DNA from: Diphasiastrum complanatum
Lineage: Eukaryota; Streptophyta; Lycopodiopsida; Lycopodiales; Lycopodiaceae
Reading direction: 5' to 3'
Assembly (NCBI GenBank): GCA_029204225.1
Contig: CM055097.1
Span: 6,651,676 to 6,715,675 of the forward strand
Length of the DNA stretch: 64,000 nt
Of this stretch, positions 11,277 to 22,573 are shown piece after piece. Each line of letters opens with the position of its first letter. Within the stretch, counting starts at the first letter, position 1. A program made the translations under genes and the position numbers. The notes beneath the pieces are model-generated. The model was not told the origin of the DNA. It was given only the letters and a program-made list of their open reading frames with translations, and ran no database searches.

Positions 11277-12900
11277 TGTGCAAAAAATACAAAAAGGACC
11301 AAGATTGGATCCTAATTTGATCCTCAAGAGGGATTGGGTGTCAGATTACTTGATCTATCAATCTACTTTAGATTAAGATCAATCTAGATCAATTCTAGAC
11401 ACAAAATCCTAGCAAGAACAATCATTAATTGAAGGTAAGTATACTTTATGGTTTCACACGTGTGAAACATTGTCTGAGTACGGACTCCAACCTGAAAATC
11501 AAGTACACATTGATAGAACCTCAAAACAATCAAAACAAATGTAGACAAATGGAGAGAATCACTCAAAATTGCTTCCAAAACCAAGATTGGTGTCTCGCAA
11601 TGATTATGGCCAAATGTGGCTCTATATATACAATAAGTGGGAGCTCGTGGTACTGATCATCCCTCTGATCCCACATGTGTGAAGGTGCTGTGTCATATGA
11701 TGATTCATCATGCAAAACTGACACTTGGACAAAACCTTCTATTTTGAGCACTTTTGGTCCATTTTCCTTCTATATGGAGATCTACTTGGAAATCTTCTAG
11801 AAGTCAAAATTCGCCTACTTCAGCTTATTCCACACGTGTGAGCTGTCCTCTACACATGTGATATGACACCTAACCAAAATATTTGGCTCATGCAATCAAT
11901 AGATTGATGCCATGTGTCATATATCTAGAAAACTAGTTTTTGGCCATTTTAGCCACTAGAACTTGAATTAAATCATATGTACAACATATATGATTATGGT
12001 ATATGACAAGTACACTATTTTCACACATGGGAACAGGCTCCACACATGTGTGTTTATCTATATACAAGATTTTTGGCCTCTACTAAGCTTATTTTTGCAT
12101 TTTTCACACTCCTCCTCAAAAATCTAGCTTGATGGAAAACATGATGATCTTGAACTTGACTCCATGGACTGAATTGGTCTTTGCTGGTTCAAAAGGTGTA
12201 AAGATCAGCCAATGAGCTTGATGTTGATCTGAAATCACCATATCCATTATAGTGCTTCTTTGATGTTGACATCTTTGATGAGCTTGAGAGCTTTGCACCA
12301 TCCTAGCACCTCTAAAATGGATCCCTTCCAATTTTCATGTAGATGCTTGACCTTGAGGCTTGCTCCTTCTTCATGTGCATGCTCCTTCATGAGAAAATAA
12401 ATATTTCTTCTGGCAAGACTATGTATGCTATAATAACAAAGTGTTTTCATCATATCTTCATGCTTGTTTACCATGTTGATCTCAGATCCAATGAGACTAA
12501 ATACTTCATTATGGAGATAAGTGTCTTTAGAAGATGATTCACTTACTCTCATAAAGAGTTTACAATTTGCCTCAATACAAATTTTCAAAATATGAGTGAA
12601 CAAATCACTTTTGCTCTTACATGACTTAAGAGCATACATTTCTACACATGGGATATGACACCTAACCAAAATATTTGGCTCATGCAATCAATAGATTGAT
12701 GCCATGTGTCATATATCTAGAAAACTAGTTTTTGGCCATTTTAGCCACTAGAACTTGAATTAAATCATATGTACAACATATATGATTATGGTATATGACA
12801 AGTACACTAGTTTCACACATGGGAACAGGCTCCACACATGTGTGTTTATCTATATACAAGATTTTTGGCCTCTACCAAGCTTATTTTTGCATTTTTCACA
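11277..12900 (-). mobile_element. Second nested copia-type element with AGTTG target duplication
   Basis: A 1624-bp minus-strand element flanked by AGTTG at 11272-11276 and AGTTG at 12901-12905. The complete 3' LTR is 11277-12108 (832 bp); 12641-12900 is a 260-bp partial 5' LTR matching 11849-12108. The purine tract TTTTTGAGGAGGAG (12109-12122) abuts the 3' LTR. The 3' part of the 5' LTR, the primer site and all standard genes are missing, leaving 532 bp of interior. LTR sequence differs from the 6.3-9.7 kb copia, so it is a separate family. It interrupts the same gypsy-type element. Confidence 0.9.
12109..12640 (-). other. Unidentified interior of the second nested element
   Basis: An open minus-strand frame of 146 codons runs from the LTR fragment into the interior (12687-12247). 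The interior part includes KSDLFTHILKICIEANCKLF and KHLHENWKGSILEVLGW. I recognise no gag, protease, integrase, RT or RNase H motif. It may be the region between pol and the purine tract of a parent copia element, or captured host sequence. Because the frame begins in LTR sequence, its start codon is probably meaningless. Confidence 0.4.
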
Positions 12901-12905
12901 AGTTG

Positions 12906-14369
12906 CTGCTTCACTTTCACCATCTGTGGGTCCTCTTCCTCAGGTTGATGTTGCTCCGGATTTACAGCTTGTTGCTGTGTGCCTTGTGCCTATATGCCTT
13001 GATTCACATATTTTGTATTCAGTGGTCAATCTTGGTTTCATTGATATTTAGGCCGTATGCCTTGGTGGTATTTCTACTATTGCTTTTGCGGATACCTCAG
13101 ATAGCCCTCTAGGTTCGGTGGTTGGTGCAGTATCTTCTCCATTGGTCTCTATATCTCCATCTCTTGAGTCCGTTATGGCCGATGTTCCTACTGATTTCTA
13201 TGGGGTCCACGTTTGATGGTTCTCTCACTATTGGTGATTAGGTTGTATCTTCTTTTGCTTTACTCCATGGATCTCTACTTGAGGTTTGTGAACTGCCTCA
13301 TGATATTTCTACGGTTCCTTGCATGATTCATGCGCCTTTGGCACTTACCGTTACACATTTTCCATCTGAGGATATTTGCCAGATGGTCACTATTACTTAT
13401 CTAGGGTATTTATATGCTGGGATCTTTTTTGATGAGTATACAGGCATCCTTCAGTCTCCTTGTGTTTCTACATATAGGTTTGCTGCACTCCATGACAATG
13501 CTATGGATATATGACATTCCTAGTTATTACGTATAGCTTGGTTTCCATTTGGACCTATTGATTGGTGCTGGTTTTTCCATATTACTGATCGCCTATGGTG
13601 CGGATATCTCTATGATTATGCATGTGGCTCTCTATTTGTTCCTTGGATTGTTGCTCATTGTCAGGCTTGGCATATCTTGATGGCCTGGGTTATTGCCTCC
13701 ATTCCAGCTACTGTTTGTCCAGGTGATCTTCAAATTCCCCGTCATTTCAGGTTGCTCCATATCGCTTGGTCTCCGATGCTGAGTTGCCACTTTGTTCCGG
13801 TTTTTCGAGACCATCAGAGTACCTTGAAAGATTTCCTTCTCCTCTCTTGGATAGTTTTTGGAAATGTTGCCATCATATACTTCAGTATTGCTCGTATGTG
13901 CTTTGATACTCATTCCCAGCTACACGTGGATATTGATCCAATGCTTGCTACTGATCGTGGATAAGATCATGTTCCTCGTTCTAGTGCATTTCTTCTATTC
14001 CTCACTTGTGCGCCTAGTGTGTACATTGGGATTACACTTGCGGCCAGTTCCGATGGGTCATCCGATTTTCCATCCGTTTTTGGTGTATCCTATGATGGAT
14101 TGGTATGTCCATATGAGGTCTTTCCGGATGAGTTTTTTGGCTACAATTTTTCAGTTGAGGCCTCTACTATTTCTAGATTTGTTGCTATTGTTTTTATGCA
14201 TAATGTTTTTTTAGATGATGCATTGATTTCTTGGACCTTCTGGAGCTTTTGGCATGTTGCTCTTCTCGTGATAGGGGCCTTGAAGGTACCGTGTGCCATT
14301 GCTACTTCTCATTCGTGGTCCTTATGGATACCTTGGGCATTTGACCATGCTGGTGCACATTTCTCTTGA
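12906..14369 (+). other. Unidentified segment, probably the 3' interior of the gypsy-type element
   Basis: Resumes the host element after the second nested copia. Codon-like composition (many TTT, GTT, GAT) and several open stretches on the + strand (13323-13514; 14019-14369 with FSVEASTISRFVAIVFMHN) suggest former coding DNA. No RT (YxDD), RNase H (DAS, TDH) or integrase (DDE) motif was found in any + frame I read. It ends at a purine-rich GAGAGGGAGC just before the LTR at 14378. Confidence 0.4.
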
Positions 14370-14377
14370 GAGGGAGC

Positions 14378-15393
14378 TGAAGAAACGAAATGTTTCTACT
14401 ACAAAGCCTTGCTAGGTTTCAAACCTCAGCCTGACGAAGATGTTCACGAACATGAAAGTCAGGAGACACAAAGCACGAAAGGTTTCGCGCGAAAGTCAAA
14501 GGAAACAAAGACAAACGGTTTGCGAACTCGAAAGTCAAAGCAGACGAAGACGAACGATTTTCGAACAGGAAAGATTCACGAATGAGAATCTTTTGCGGTC
14601 TGGCACGAAAATCTTTTGCGGTCCAATACGAGAGAAGCCAAACGACCAAAACGAAACCAACGACGAAAACAAAACCTTCTTATGCCCTCCATGCTCCAAA
14701 GAGTACCAGCAAAGATCACACAAGTACCCAGAAGTATAGATATCTGATCTGATGACATGACATCAGCAGATACATTTTAGGTCGTGGCTAATCTGCCACT
14801 CTTGTATTTCCTTGATTAGTTGTAGATGCTTAATCACTCTAATCTTAGATTTACATAGAGAAACTATACTTACTGGATGATACTTGACATATAGATCAAC
14901 AGAGTACACATACAGTGTAATGTAGTAGTCTGATGCAAGTAAGCAATCAAGACGAAAATATAGAATACATGTCCACCTGCGTGCGAAGACAATTCTGTCT
15001 AGGATCTATAGATCCAACTGTCCGCTAGTAAAGCGAGACGATAGCTCGTGAGAGAACTGTGTTTCTCCCACGCCAACGCACTGCGTGGATTTGCATGCAG
15101 TGCTTGAAGAAATCAGAAAAAGATCAATATAGATGATTTTCTTGTTGTGTCTGATCTCGAATGCAAATGCGTCTACTGTTTATTCGTGTGTCTTTGAATT
15201 TTGCACCTTGGTTGAAACTATGTTGAAACCTACATTAATTTTATAAACGTAGTTCAGTAGTGCCTGACTACACTTGGAGTGATTCAGCTGGCAATGTCCA
15301 GCGATCGCATCTGAACTCCATCCAAGGGCAAGAGAGTCGTAGTTCCTTCGCGAAAGCTTTGCGACTGCAATCCTGATTCATTCGCACTCTTCA
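14378..15393 (+). repeat. 1016-bp LTR (TGAAGA...TCTTCA)
   Basis: Perfect 6-bp terminal inverted repeats TGAAGA and TCTTCA bound this block. The left edge is preceded by GAGAGGGAGC (14368-14377), a possible polypurine tract; the right edge is followed by TGTTATCAGAGC (15395-15406), a primer-site variant. It could be a 3' LTR for the element on its left, a 5' LTR for the one on its right, or the shared middle LTR of a recombined array. Frames inside it (14440-14760, both strands, Lys/Arg-rich) look like LTR read-through. No matching second copy is seen in the window. Confidence 0.6.
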
Positions 15394-15439
15394 GTGTTAT
15401 CAGAGCATATCACACTCTTCAGTGGTATCAGAGCATATC
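15385..15439 (+). promoter_or_regulatory. Duplicated primer-binding site
   Basis: CACTCTTCAGTGTTATCAGAG is repeated 28 bp later as CACTCTTCAGTGGTATCAGAG. The second copy holds the canonical initiator-Met primer site TGGTATCAGAGC (15423-15434); the first has one G-to-T change (15395-15406). The duplication includes the last bases of the LTR. Confidence 0.75.
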
Positions 15440-15478
15440 ACATTCTCTTCAAATCTACTGCAAAACCAAATTTTAGAA

Positions 15479-16260
15479 ATGCAGGCCAAACATGCCGCGG
15501 CCGAGCAAAGAGTGGCGTACTTCGACGCACTCGCGGTCTATTGGCATATATCCAATGTTTAATCCGAAATTCTTTTCAGGTGAAAAGAAAGACCGGCTTC
15601 TTGATGTGGTATTGTCATGGCTAGATCGATGGAATAGTCATTTTTCCATGCACGATGCGCCTGATAGTACGAAGATCGCGTCTGCTCTCATTTTTTTTTT
15701 CGAAAGATGTTTAAATGGTGGAAGGATCTAAAGGAGAGAGTACTGTCCCTTCTACATGGGATGCCTTTCAAGAAGCCTTTAAAACGGCTTTTCTTCATGT
15801 GTTGGATGATTTTGAGCATTGGCGGCATTTCGCCACCGTGCAGATGTGGACTAGGCCGTTAGATGCCTATATAGAGGAACTCCAGAAAAATTTGTCCCGA
15901 TTCGCCTTGCGAATCGATCCTATCCTATTGAAGTTACATTTTATCTTGGGGCTTTCAAAAGAATTTCAGTTAGAAGTGCGGCGTAACCAACCGCAGACAA
16001 TTAAAGATGCGGTTCACTTTGCAAATTTTTTTGATGACGCCCATTTTGCCTCTCGCAAGGAGCAAGCTTTGCCCAAGGCTGAGCAGAAAGAAATTTTTTT
16101 TTCAAGAAGCGGGGCAGAGACAAGACGGCGGACACCGGTTTCCAAGGCGGGAAAAAGCACGTCAAATTGGATCATGCAGACTATGACAAGGTGAGAACCA
16201 GCAAGTTGTGCTTCTCCTGCATGGAGAAGGGGCATCTATGAGCTTATTACAACTGAAGCT
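15479..16260 (+). pseudogene. Gypsy chromovirus gag
   Basis: ATG at 15479 begins with AKHAAAEQRVAYFDALAVYW, then in another frame MFNPKFFSGEKKDRLLDVVL and SWLDRWNSHF. After frameshifts at the T10 run (15692-15701) and near 15733 it continues STVPSTWDAFQEAFKTAFLH, YIEELQKNLSRFAL, LHFILGLSKEFQLEVRR (the gag capsid domain, ending at 16194). A degenerate zinc knuckle follows (KLCFSCMEKGHL then a stop, with the last Cys replaced by Tyr). Gag packages the RNA. At least two frameshifts and a stop make it inactive. Confidence 0.85.
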
Positions 16261-16286
16261 AGTCATATTTCTGGTATAACCAACAA

Positions 16287-16905
16287 ATGATTTTGTCTCA
16301 GATTGCGAAAGAAGCATTATCATATGACAAACTTCCAAATGGAATGAGGGTGAAGAAAGGGGACTTTGTGAATGTAGTGCCATATAGCATGGCTCAAATG
16401 CAGTTTCTATGGGGACTTGATGCGACTGATTGTTGTTTTAATACAGCTATTTTTGGCCCCCAAGATCTTATTCGTATGAATGGAATTGTAGAACGCCAAG
16501 TTGTGACTGTTCTTTTTTATGATGGTTCCACACATAACTTCATAAATACTAAACTGGTGCAGAAGCTCAGGGCAGCTACCGCGACAAGTAATCACTTGTA
16601 TGTGGTAAAAATGGCGTTGAGGGAAGATCGGCAAGCTTGGGATCAGCTTGTTCCTTAGTTGCCACTGCAGATCCAAGATTATGTTGAGCTACTGGATTTT
16701 CATATTATGAACTTGGATAGCGTAGACATAATCTTAGGAAAAGAATGGTTTTGTTCTAAAAATGAGTCTTTAAGAAAGGATTATGTTACTCATAGTATTT
16801 CATTTTTGCATAAGGGCTCATTTGTTGAGCTAAAAGGCGATGTAAATAGGCCTTTTGATCCTTTGGTTTCTTCTTTAGAAGTTGTGGAATGTTTGAAAGA
16901 TTTTG
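16287..16905 (+). pseudogene. Gypsy chromovirus aspartic protease
   Basis: The 123-codon frame from 16287 contains MNGIVERQVVTVLFYDGSTH followed by NFINTKLVQKL. This is the protease active site in which the family DSGSTHNF is changed to YDGSTHNF. The frame stops at TAG (16656-16658) and resumes at 16659 with DYVELLDFHIMNLDSVDIIL, then GKEWF, the second half of the protease fold. The protease would mature the Gag-Pol polyprotein. The sequence runs into integrase at about 16905 with no RT between. Confidence 0.8.
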
Positions 16906-17663
16906 GTAATAAAGTTTGGAAGATATGCTTAGAGCCTATGTTTCTCACCGACAGTTTGATTGGGAAAATTATCTCCCTTTGGTTGAGTTCGCGCACAATA
17001 GTGCTAAGCATTCTGCCACCGAATTCAGTCCTTTTATGCTGATGTATGCTTTCAGCCACGTTCTCCAGTTTCGGTCGGACTCAAATGTCTCAAGGTGCAA
17101 GCTACAGTAGATTTCCTGTAAGATATGCAAGAAATGCCGCTAGTGGCCAAAGAAAGCATGAAAACCGCTCAGGATAGTTAGCTCAGTTTTATGCTAACCG
17201 CGATCGTTCACCTCAGGATATTGAGGTCAGAACCTGGGTGTATCTTAAAATCCCTAAAGATTCGAAGGTACTTCGGACGGGAAAATGCCATAAGCTATCT
17301 TCTCGATATAGCGGACCTTATAAGGTTCTAAAGAAAATTAACCTAGTCTCTTATTAGCTAGATCTTTCGATTGGGATTGGGGTTCATCCTATTTTCCATG
17401 TAAGTCATTTAAAAGAATGACTTAATAAGAAAGATTTCCTAATTTTGGAAGGTGAACTAGTTGAGCTCGAGGATCTGTCTACCTTTGTTCCTAATGTACC
17501 TGAAAAAGTTGTTGACGTTTGTCATCACCAATTGAGAAACCATTTGGTTTTTGAGTTTGTCATACATTGGAAAGGTAAGACAGATGATGAGGACACTTGG
17601 GAGAGAGAGGACTATTTAAGATTGAACTTCCCTGGCTTGCTCCCATTAGGAGGAGACTCTTAA
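16906..17663 (+). pseudogene. Gypsy chromovirus integrase C-terminal half and chromodomain
   Basis: From 16916 the frame MEDMLRAYVSHRQFDWENYL, PLVEFAHNSAKHSATEFSPF matches the late integrase core (it aligns by eye with the element at 40.4 kb). It is broken into several frames over 17110-17400, where the integrase C-terminal GPY region can still be followed (SSRYSGPYKVLKKI-like, then HPIFHVSHLKE-like). It ends with a chromodomain (17445-17663: QLRNHLVFEFVIHWKGKTD, DTWEREDYL). The RT, RNase H and N-terminal integrase are missing between 16905 and 16916. Confidence 0.85.
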
Positions 17664-18200
17664 AGGAGGAGGGAATGTTACGTACCCATAAGGGTATGCA
17701 ACATGAAATTTGAGGTGACGGTCTCAGTTATGGGACAGAACGTTGATCTGGAGCTATAGGTCTTTTGGGTGCCACATGTCAATGTCTTATTGGCACGTGG
17801 TGACTCGTTGTTATAGACCCACATCATGTGCACAATTGTCACGTGTCGTTGGTCATGCGTGACTCCTATGGAGGGAGATGACCCGCCTGGACTATGTATA
17901 TAGAGGTGGATCTCCATGAGCTTGGCATTCATTCTCTCCTGGAGAATGAAGAGTTTTTCCACTGATGGTCAGGTCAGGATGAGCATCTAGGCCTCAGGAT
18001 GTAGATAGGCGAGGGTCGACGATAAGGCATGGTGGTATGGGACACCATGGCTTACATGAGATCCGAGCTTGCTTGATGGTGGTCTGTAGCTCCAATGCAC
18101 GGGGGTTAGGTGGCAATACCTCTATGGTTGGGTGGTAATGTAGCGTTCGTCACCTGTTTGTGCTTTAGCAATGACCGGCACGACGATGGGGATTCTAACA
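17664..18200 (+). repeat. Gypsy 3' LTR (TGTTACG...CTAACA) with polypurine tract
   Basis: AAAGGAGGAGGGAA (17662-17675) is a good polypurine tract directly after the chromodomain stop. The LTR runs from TGTTACGTACCC at 17676 to GGATTCTAACA at 18200 (525 bp), with TGTTA/TAACA ends and a TATA-like CTATGTATATAGAGG near 17896. It does not match the LTR at 14378-15393 that should be its partner if both belonged to one element. Confidence 0.75.
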
Positions 18201-18423
18201 ATCACCTTCATGTAGTCCTAATTTCATGAACCATTGGGTGAATTAACTTTTTTATTTCAAAGATCAAATCCAAAAGCTAAAGCAATTCCATTTCAATTTC
18301 TTGCAGAAAACAAGACTTCTTGGTATAAATATTTTTAGAATATCCAAATATTCTAAAATACCACAATTCAGTCATCAAACATCTCTAGGAGATCCATCAA
18401 GTCTCGGACAATTATAACTCAAA
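18201..18423 (+). repeat. Dispersed repeat, copy 1
   Basis: ATCACCTTCATGTAGTC through CAATTATAACTCAA matches 41783-42003 over about 220 bp at roughly 85-90% by eye, for example ATATCCAAATATTCTAAAAT and CCACAATTCAGTCATC shared exactly. In both places an LTR lies just upstream, so two different chromovirus copies sit in copies of one repeat family. Confidence 0.8.
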
Positions 18424-21360
18424 CCAGGGTACCGCAATTACTCTAATGAGTTAACAGCCCCATTTCTAGCATCATATGCAAGAAATAAGAAACTATCCGT
18501 ATCTTAATAGATTTATCCATCTCCTATAAATATGGAGATATAAATTGAACTTTGTACACAAGCACTTATAGACTACAATTTGTAATGTAAGCAAATTCCT
18601 CATAAGTAAGCAATTATTCAATGAAAATGCTTGTGAGATCCACACAATCTCAAGTATGTGCTAGAGTAAAGAAATTTAGAGTTCTCAACCAACAGACCTA
18701 AATCCTTGACTCACCCAATTAATCAAGAATTACTCATTATCTTAAGAATCCTCACATTTTCTTATAAGCTTCTAATGACCTGTAAGTATCAAATTATGAT
18801 CCGTCAATCATAAACATTTAGAATCTTATGATTCGTCAATCATAATTTACAAGATTCCAAAACCATAATAATTAGAAAAATACTGGAGTATATGCACAAC
18901 ATACAACTCAGGAAATATAAGAATCATTTTGAAATCTTTTCCACAAGGAAATTCATTGGATTCCAAGAATATTCTTCCAAACCGATTCTTAATTAGATTA
19001 TGAGTTCCAAATTCTACAATCAACCAAGTAATTAAAGACCAATTTATACACATGCCTTTAACAAGATAAACTTTATACAATCACCTAGAACAATATCTAG
19101 AGATTAAAAAGTTCTGCTGAAATCCGATTAAATTCAGTTTATCATTCTTGGAACCATTAGGATCCGGTATCCAATTGAGCTCATAGGGATACTATCACTA
19201 ATGAATCAACTTTATTTCTCAACTGAGAAATACTCATCCAAGAATTCACTATCCTATGCACACAATTCCTTGATGAATTTGAATGACTCACAAATTATGT
19301 GTCTTACAAGCAATACACACAAAACAAACAGTTTTCGGTGAATTGTCTTCACACTGTCCGTTTTAGCAATTAACTTCCACAGGAGTAAATCAACTAGGCA
19401 AGTTAATTTCCCATGATTTAGAAGATCCCATGAAAGTCTTATTCCTATCATTTTCTTCTCCCCCTTTTAAAAGAAATTCTATAATTTCAATTAAAAAGTT
19501 TTCAGGAGACAATGTATAAGATATCAAAGATTCAAAAAAGTCAGTAATGAATATCAATACTATTACAAACCGAACTTTTTTTCTCAAAATCATATAATAT
19601 CTTATCCCGAGTGATAGAAACATTACTCTCAATAATCAACTATCAAATAGAGATAATCAATTGGGTTCAAGAAGTCTAAATTCCACTTAATCAATTGAAA
19701 ACATCAATTGATTTTGAGCTATATTCACAAACTGAAATGGAAGTATGAACCTAGTTCTACAGTGGAAGGAATTATATGAATCTCAATCCAATTGTTTTGT
19801 ATTTAAGAAATTTCTAAAAAGTAGAGGTCTAAATTAAAAGAGGAATAGCTTCTAAGGGTTTCCAATTTGGTATTTCTGAGATACCATTGAGGGATCCCGA
19901 TCTATATCTCATAACCTCTCCAAATACCCTAAACAAAATTAACCAATGGTTTCAATTGTTAGCATTACCAAATAATGTAAATACTAACCACTGGTCTACA
20001 GATCATTCTCGCACAACATCAATTTTCTCTTCCGGAAAGTCATTTGCTTTTAGATCTGATCAACATAAAATCAAAAAGGTTATGACCATCCTATAACCAA
20101 ACAAAGATCTTAAACCACATTATCCAATATTCGAGAGATCTAAAAAACTCCATCTGGATTAGCTATACCAGATATGTACATATCTATTCCACCAAATACT
20201 GGAGTACTCCCATATTTGTTCCTAATGGATCACAATAATCCATTGCCAAAATTGTGATTTAACAAGGATCTGCACATGGTATTTCCGTCACATAAAGCAA
20301 CCCATCTGGTTGGTACTATCCATCCCGAATTTCTACCATCTGAGAGTTACAACTCTTAGGAATAAGGTCCTTTACAATACAAATGTGAACCCAGTGTCCA
20401 TTCTCACTCCATGTCACAATTTTCAATAACAAATAGGGCAACACATGGTATTGGATGTTCAAAATAAATTCAACTTAATGAATTTAATAAACCGGTGCTA
20501 TGCAATTTTCACACAGGAACACAACATTACATTTACCTACTTGTGTCTCATTTTCTTCCTCCCTTGGATTTTTGGTCACCCAATAAATATCATTAGCCTT
20601 TAAAGGCCCCCGAAAACTCCTTAGACATAAGTAAATGCTAGGCTTCTTCCTTTTTTACAACACCACTTAAGTATTACCACATTAAAGTTGCCTGAAACTA
20701 ATGGAAAATCCCCCGGGTACTCTTTTGTGATATTCAATACACTTGTTTTTGACCAAATATAGAGCTACCACCAAATATTATGTCCTTTATTCCATTAATT
20801 CACTTTAATAAGTATCTCAAAAGCTTTAATTTGCTTAATCCTATGATATCATTGAGGACAAGCCTATCGGTGCTTCAACAAGTCAAAAAGGAAGAACCAA
20901 AAATCACCATTTAACTCAATTAACTGGGAATATTTCTATTCCAAAGTTAAATCGATAAAAAGCACAGTACCAAGAAATCAAATTTCCATTGCAGGGCATA
21001 GCCAATCCTAAATCCATGGATCCAATCACATAGACATAACAGTTAGGATAAAAAAGTTATTTTCTAAACATTCTCCTGGTTAAGTCAGGAGAATAGGTAA
21101 CTCCATTCTTAGTTGTCGATTTAGATAGATTCCCAAAAATCATCTTACCGAATCGACCATTGCTTTGATTACAACAAAAAATTTGCAAGGACTTTATAAC
21201 TTTGGGCTATATAACCATAAAACCTTTATGAATAGCCATGCATTCCCCCAAATGCACTAAATCCTTTTGCAAAAACTCTATAACCATTGCAATCTCAAGG
21301 CTACCGACATGCACTACTCAGTGAACTAACTGAGACATGCAATCATCAGGGTCAGGCCCT
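18424..21360. other. AT-rich sequence with weak coding traces on the minus strand
   Basis: No family is identified. Minus-strand translation near 20340-20110 gives long stretches broken by few stops (for example IRNKYGSTPVFGG followed by GIANPDGVF), suggesting an old protein-coding element. I cannot name it. Most of the rest (18430-20100, 20350-21360) shows nothing but AT-rich non-coding sequence. It continues directly from the dispersed repeat at 18201, so it may be the body of that repeat. Confidence 0.35.
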
Positions 21361-21957
21361 CCAGTATCATGCAACCAGAGGAAAACAAGAAGTTAAATAA
21401 AAAAATTTCATACAAGGAAATCAAGCACCCCCCCCTTCCCCCTCTCCCCCTTCCAAACCCTAACAAGGGCCTCACAAACAAAAGAGGTCAAAACTCAACC
21501 ACATCTGCCCACAATCAAGAGAGAATGAGGAAGAGGGAGAGAGGAACATGCAAGACAGAAGGCTGCTCAATCAACTGGCAATCGGAACTACAAAGCATTG
21601 TGCTTCTACACGGCTTTCTCTAGCGCTTCCCTAGCCATAACAAGCTTACAACCTGACTAGCTGATCTCAGATCATTTGGGGTGTTAAATGGTGTGAATCA
21701 TCAGTGTGTATGGAGGTCTCAAAGCCTTCCAACAGCCCTAAATCCAGAATTACAGCTTTACTCACTCATAATGATGCTTCCTAAAACAATATTAATCTGT
21801 TTCAGTAGCACTCCAGCCCCATATTTCACATGCTTCAATCATGCAGCACAAATATGTTCTGATCACATACACTCATGGAGAAAGAGGTGAAGGTTGCTCA
21901 AATAATTCTGTTGGAGATCTACAGTGGTTTCCAGGAATCCAAAAGATTATGTGATTT
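21361..21957. other. No recognisable gene
   Basis: Contains a C-rich run near 21429-21455 and a purine-rich stretch near 21520-21545. No convincing reading frame on either strand. Confidence 0.4.
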
Positions 21958-22437
21958 TTGTCAGGTCTACCTAAACGGATCAGACGTGAACTGAAACGCC
22001 ATAATGAGTACGCAGTTTTGCAAAATGTGATGGACGATGCAATTCGGGAGGAGGATGAACATTCAAATGATGAGCCGAATGTCAGTATGTTGCCTTATAC
22101 AGCAGGGCAGACTACTACGACATCCACCACTATTGCATCAACGAATGCCAATGCTACTGCAGAATATTGCTCAATGAGTTCGAGAAACTTGGGAAGTCCC
22201 AGCAACACAAGGGTAAAACCACAGTCACTATCTACGTTCAAAAGCTAGAGGAAAGTGAAACAAGATATAATCAGCATTCAAAGGCTTCTTACAGATGGGA
22301 CACTACAGAGGCTTCACATGAGCACTAACCATTCCAGATTGTTATCACAAATTCCCTCAATTTCCTTGAACTCCAAAATTTTTCAGAAATATGGAAGTTC
22401 CAAAACCCATTCATTAACATGGAATAGAAGCTCATGA
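21958..22437 (+). pseudogene. Possible retrotransposon gag fragment
   Basis: The frame reads SGLPKRIRRELKRHNEYAVL then QNVMDDAIREEDEH, followed by a Thr/Ser-rich linker and a TAG stop, then an open frame to 22437. The pattern GLP..irrelk.h....l..vm..Ai..Ede resembles the end of a gypsy gag domain (the GL-P-..R.-V/L.-helix followed by the Ala/Glu helix). No zinc knuckle or protease follows. Alternatively it is an unrelated gene fragment. Confidence 0.3.
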
Positions 22438-22573
22438 GGGTGGTAAATCTCTCATCTTTACTTTTTGCTTATAGGAAAAAACATAACTACAATCCCCAAT
22501 CTATGCTCTACAAAGTGCATGTTCCAATAGAGGATTATTTTTTTTTTAAATTTCAAAAACTCTCAATCCTCAC

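Noticed and set aside
14440-14760. Overlapping Lys/Arg-rich frames on both strands
   Set aside because: Open only because of GAAAGTCAAA-like repeats inside the LTR at 14378-15393; no known family.
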